Of a DNA stretch of 8,381 nucleotides, positions 6,583-8,381 are shown piece by piece. The stretch spans positions 1 to 8,381 of the forward strand of contig JBGAJB010000153.1 in assembly GCA_044225155.1 (NCBI GenBank). Reading direction: 5' to 3'. The DNA is from CAYMBL01 sp044225155 (lineage in GTDB: Bacteria > Planctomycetota > Phycisphaerae > UBA1845 > Fen-1342). The notes under the pieces were generated by a model. That model was not told the DNA's origin, ran no database searches, and saw only the letters and a program-made list of their open reading frames with translations. Numbering within the stretch: position 1 is the first letter of the stretch; every line of letters begins with the position of its first letter. The translations under genes and the position numbers were made by a program.

Positions 6583-7284
6583 ATGGCCGTACTGGAATTG
6601 CTGGACGTGAAGAAGGCGTTTGTCGCACCGGACGGCGAACGCACACCGATTATCGACATTCCGCAACTCATGCTCGAAGCCGGACAACAGGTGGCGCTGG
6701 CCGGCAGCAGCGGTTCGGGCAAAACGACGTTGCTGCACCTGATCGCCGGCATTCTTCGTCCGGATTCGGGCCGCATTGTCGTACAGGGCCGCGACATCGC
6801 GACCGCTTCCGAATCCGAGCGGGATACGTGGCGGGCCGCGCACGTCGGCTACATCTTTCAAACCTTTAATCTGCTGCAGGGCTACACCGCGCTGGAGAAC
6901 GTTGAATTGGGCATGCTGTTTGGCCGTGGTGCAGATCCGGCATACGCGCGCACATTGCTGGAGCGCGTCGGTCTCTCGGGACGTCTCCAGTATCGGCCAC
7001 GTCAGCTTTCAGTCGGGCAGCAGCAGCGTGTCGCGCTCGCGCGGGCGCTGGCGAATCATCCGTCGCTGGTCCTGGCCGACGAACCCACCGGCAATCTCGA
7101 TCACGCACACGCTCAATCGGCCCTCAGCCTGATTCGCGAAATCTGTCGTGAGTCGGGCGCGGCGCTGCTGCTCGTCAGTCATGATCGTGAGGTGCTCGGC
7201 GCGTTCGACGACGTGCGTGACCTCAGCGTTTTGAATCGCGCGGCCGGTGCGGCCGCCGCACCGGCGACAGGAGGCGGCCGATGA
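6583..7284 (+). CDS. ABC transporter ATP-binding protein, LolD/MacB class
   Basis: This 233-residue cytoplasmic ATPase powers the permease encoded immediately downstream. The motifs are complete. Walker A is GSSGSGKT (41-48), the Q-loop is FQTFNLL with Gln93, the signature is LSVGQQQR (142-149), Walker B is LVLADEP (162-168) followed by the D-loop TGNLD, and the switch His is at 200 in LLVSHDRE. The FQTFNLLQGYTALENVELG stretch and the overall length are typical of the LolD/MacB/FtsE group, which works with FtsX-like permeases in lipoprotein release, efflux or cell-envelope functions. The substrate cannot be told from the ATPase. The last 15 residues are an Ala/Gly-rich tail outside the fold, and their codons contain the Shine-Dalgarno of the next gene. 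The stop overlaps the permease start as ATGA, indicating translational coupling. The ATG at 6583 has no Shine-Dalgarno. Confidence 0.94.
   Translation: MAVLELLDVKKAFVAPDGERTPIIDIPQLMLEAGQQVALAGSSGSGKTTLLHLIAGILRPDSGRIVVQGRDIATASESERDTWRAAHVGYIFQTFNLLQGYTALENVELGMLFGRGADPAYARTLLERVGLSGRLQYRPRQLSVGQQQRVALARALANHPSLVLADEPTGNLDHAHAQSALSLIREICRESGAALLLVSHDREVLGAFDDVRDLSVLNRAAGAAAAPATGGGR
7269..7274 (+). promoter_or_regulatory. Shine-Dalgarno of the permease gene
   Basis: AGGAGG stands six bases before the ATG at 7281, inside the last codons of the ATPase gene. It fixes the permease start and, with the ATGA stop/start overlap, supports coupled translation of the pair. Confidence 0.85.
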
Positions 7285-8381
7285 GCGCGGGCACGCCCTT
7301 CGCCCTCTGGCTGCTCGTGCGGCGCAGCCTATGGCAGCATGCGTTTTCGACGCTCGTGACGATGTTTTGCGTCGCGCTCGGCAGCGGATTGGTGATGGCT
7401 GTTTTCGGCATTCAGAAGCAGGCCGAGGACGCGTTCACCGGTGGGCCAGTCGGCTTCGACGCCGTGCTCGGAGCGCGTGGCAGCCAGCTTCAGCTCGTGC
7501 TTAATACGGTTTTCCACTTGGAAACCTCCCCGGGCAACATCCCCTGGACGCTGTACGAGGAAGTGCGGAAACGGCCCTACGTAGAGCTCGCAATTCCGTA
7601 CGCGGTCGGTGACAACTACCGCGGCTTCCGCATCGTCGGCACGACGGACGAGCTTTTCACCAAGTTTGAGTTTCAAGCGGGGCGTAAGTTCGCGATCCGG
7701 CCGCCGGGCCGCGTCTTTGATCCCGAGCTGCGCGAGGCCGTGATCGGCAGCGAGGTCGCGCGCGAGGCCGGGCTGACGATCAATTCCACCTTCAACCCCT
7801 ACCACGGCCTGACCTTCAACGAGAAAGAGAAACACGACGAGCAGTATGTCGTGGTCGGCGTGATGGAGCCGACGCACTCGCCGTCGGACCGCGTGGTGTG
7901 GATCCCCATCGAGGGCATCTTCCGGCTCGGCCGTCACACGCTGCGCGGCACGGGCAAGGAATTCACGCCGGTTCCGGGTCAGAAAATTCCCGATGAGAGC
8001 AAGGAAGTCAGCGCGGTAATGCTGAAGCTCAAAAGCCCGCAGGCCGGCACGCAGCTCTACACCGAAGTGAATCATCAGGGCAAAGTCGCGACGCTCGCGT
8101 GGCCGATCGGCAAGACGATGGCCGAAATCTTCGCCAAGCTGGGCTGGGTCAGCCGCGTGCTCGAGCTGGTCGCGTATCTCGTGATTTTCGTCGCGGCCGC
8201 GTCGATCCTGGCGACGATCTACAACACGATCAGCGAGCGGCGGCGCGAGTTTGCGATCCTGCGGGCGCTGGGTGCGCGGCGGCGAATCGTGTTTTCGGCC
8301 ATCGTGCTGCAGGCGGCCGCGATCGCCGGAATGGGTAGCGTGCTCGGCTACGCGGTCTACGCCGGAATTTTGTGGGCCGCG
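7281..8381 (+). CDS. ABC transporter permease, FtsX/MacB-like, N-terminal part
   Basis: The first 367 residues of an FtsX-like permease are present; the gene is open to the window end. The architecture is typical. A first membrane helix at about 21-43 (TLVTMFCVALGSGLVMAVFGI) is followed by a large extracytoplasmic domain at about 45-290. A second helix at 292-314 (VLELVAYLVIFVAAASILATI) leads to the cytoplasmic coupling stretch ISERRREFAILRALGARRRI (317-336), and a third helix spans about 337-360. A fourth helix should follow beyond the window. The periplasmic part holds GFDAVLGARGSQLQLVLNTVFH and GNIPWTLYEEV, then AIPYAVGDNYRGFRIVGT, a pattern I associate with a MacB-like subfamily encoded with a single LolD-like ATPase. 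Such pairs couple ATP hydrolysis to movements of the periplasmic domain rather than always forming a channel; the substrate is unknown. The start is set by AGGAGG six bases upstream and overlaps the ATPase stop. Confidence 0.92.
   Translation, partial: MSAGTPFALWLLVRRSLWQHAFSTLVTMFCVALGSGLVMAVFGIQKQAEDAFTGGPVGFDAVLGARGSQLQLVLNTVFHLETSPGNIPWTLYEEVRKRPYVELAIPYAVGDNYRGFRIVGTTDELFTKFEFQAGRKFAIRPPGRVFDPELREAVIGSEVAREAGLTINSTFNPYHGLTFNEKEKHDEQYVVVGVMEPTHSPSDRVVWIPIEGIFRLGRHTLRGTGKEFTPVPGQKIPDESKEVSAVMLKLKSPQAGTQLYTEVNHQGKVATLAWPIGKTMAEIFAKLGWVSRVLELVAYLVIFVAAASILATIYNTISERRREFAILRALGARRRIVFSAIVLQAAAIAGMGSVLGYAVYAGILWAA

Noticed and set aside
6488..6646. Upstream extension of the GMC frame by 53 residues
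   Set aside because: The extension overlaps the start of the divergent ABC ATPase gene, is Arg/Pro-rich, and the ATG at 6487 has its own Shine-Dalgarno exactly where homology begins.
7329..8075. A 248-codon open frame on the minus strand opposite the permease
   Set aside because: The + strand here encodes a clear FtsX-like permease with a perfect Shine-Dalgarno; the antisense frame has no motif and mirrors the codon bias of the permease.

Overview
This is a GC-rich bacterial window, densely coded, with no RNA gene, CRISPR array or mobile element that I can see. The gene repertoire is a MutS, a FAD/GMC oxidoreductase next to an exported double-VOC protein, and a LolD/MacB-type ABC transporter. 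That mix would fit an environmental Gram-negative such as a planctomycete, but the placement is an inference from gene style only and is not firm.

Layout. A short divergent intergenic region (6488-6582) splits the window. To its right, on the + strand, an ABC transporter ATPase (6583-7284) overlaps by four bases a FtsX/MacB-type permease (from 7281) that runs off the window end. To its left everything is on the minus strand, closely spaced and possibly one transcription unit. In order of transcription: a GMC oxidoreductase (starts 6487), a secreted two-domain VOC (glyoxalase-fold) protein (starts 4918), a 115-residue three-helix membrane protein (starts 3952), mutS (starts 3554 or 3509), a 102-residue two-helix membrane protein (starts 799), and the N-terminal 160 residues of a monomeric sarcosine oxidase/SolA-like FAD enzyme (starts 481, cut by the window edge). 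No gap between genes exceeds 100 bases.

Main observation. The GMC oxidoreductase is broken. Its main frame stops at 5222, just before the region where the family carries its C-terminal catalytic segment. That segment, with the His and Asn of the expected catalytic pair, is intact but lies immediately downstream in another frame (5219-5013). The join also appears to lack roughly 20-30 codons found in relatives. Near the N terminus of the same gene, a short stretch (6198-6272) spells out family-like residues in a shifted frame, as if small indels there compensate each other. The neighbouring VOC protein has a shortened last module. By contrast mutS and the two ABC genes look intact over long stretches, so the damage appears local to the GMC-VOC pair. 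Either this pair is decaying or the assembly is locally faulty.

Working together. The ABC ATPase and permease form one exporter or lipoprotein-type transporter. The GMC and VOC proteins form a plausible catabolic pair of unknown substrate. MutS is the mismatch-recognition protein and has no mutL beside it; it sits between two unrecognised small membrane proteins. I did not find a convincing new system here.
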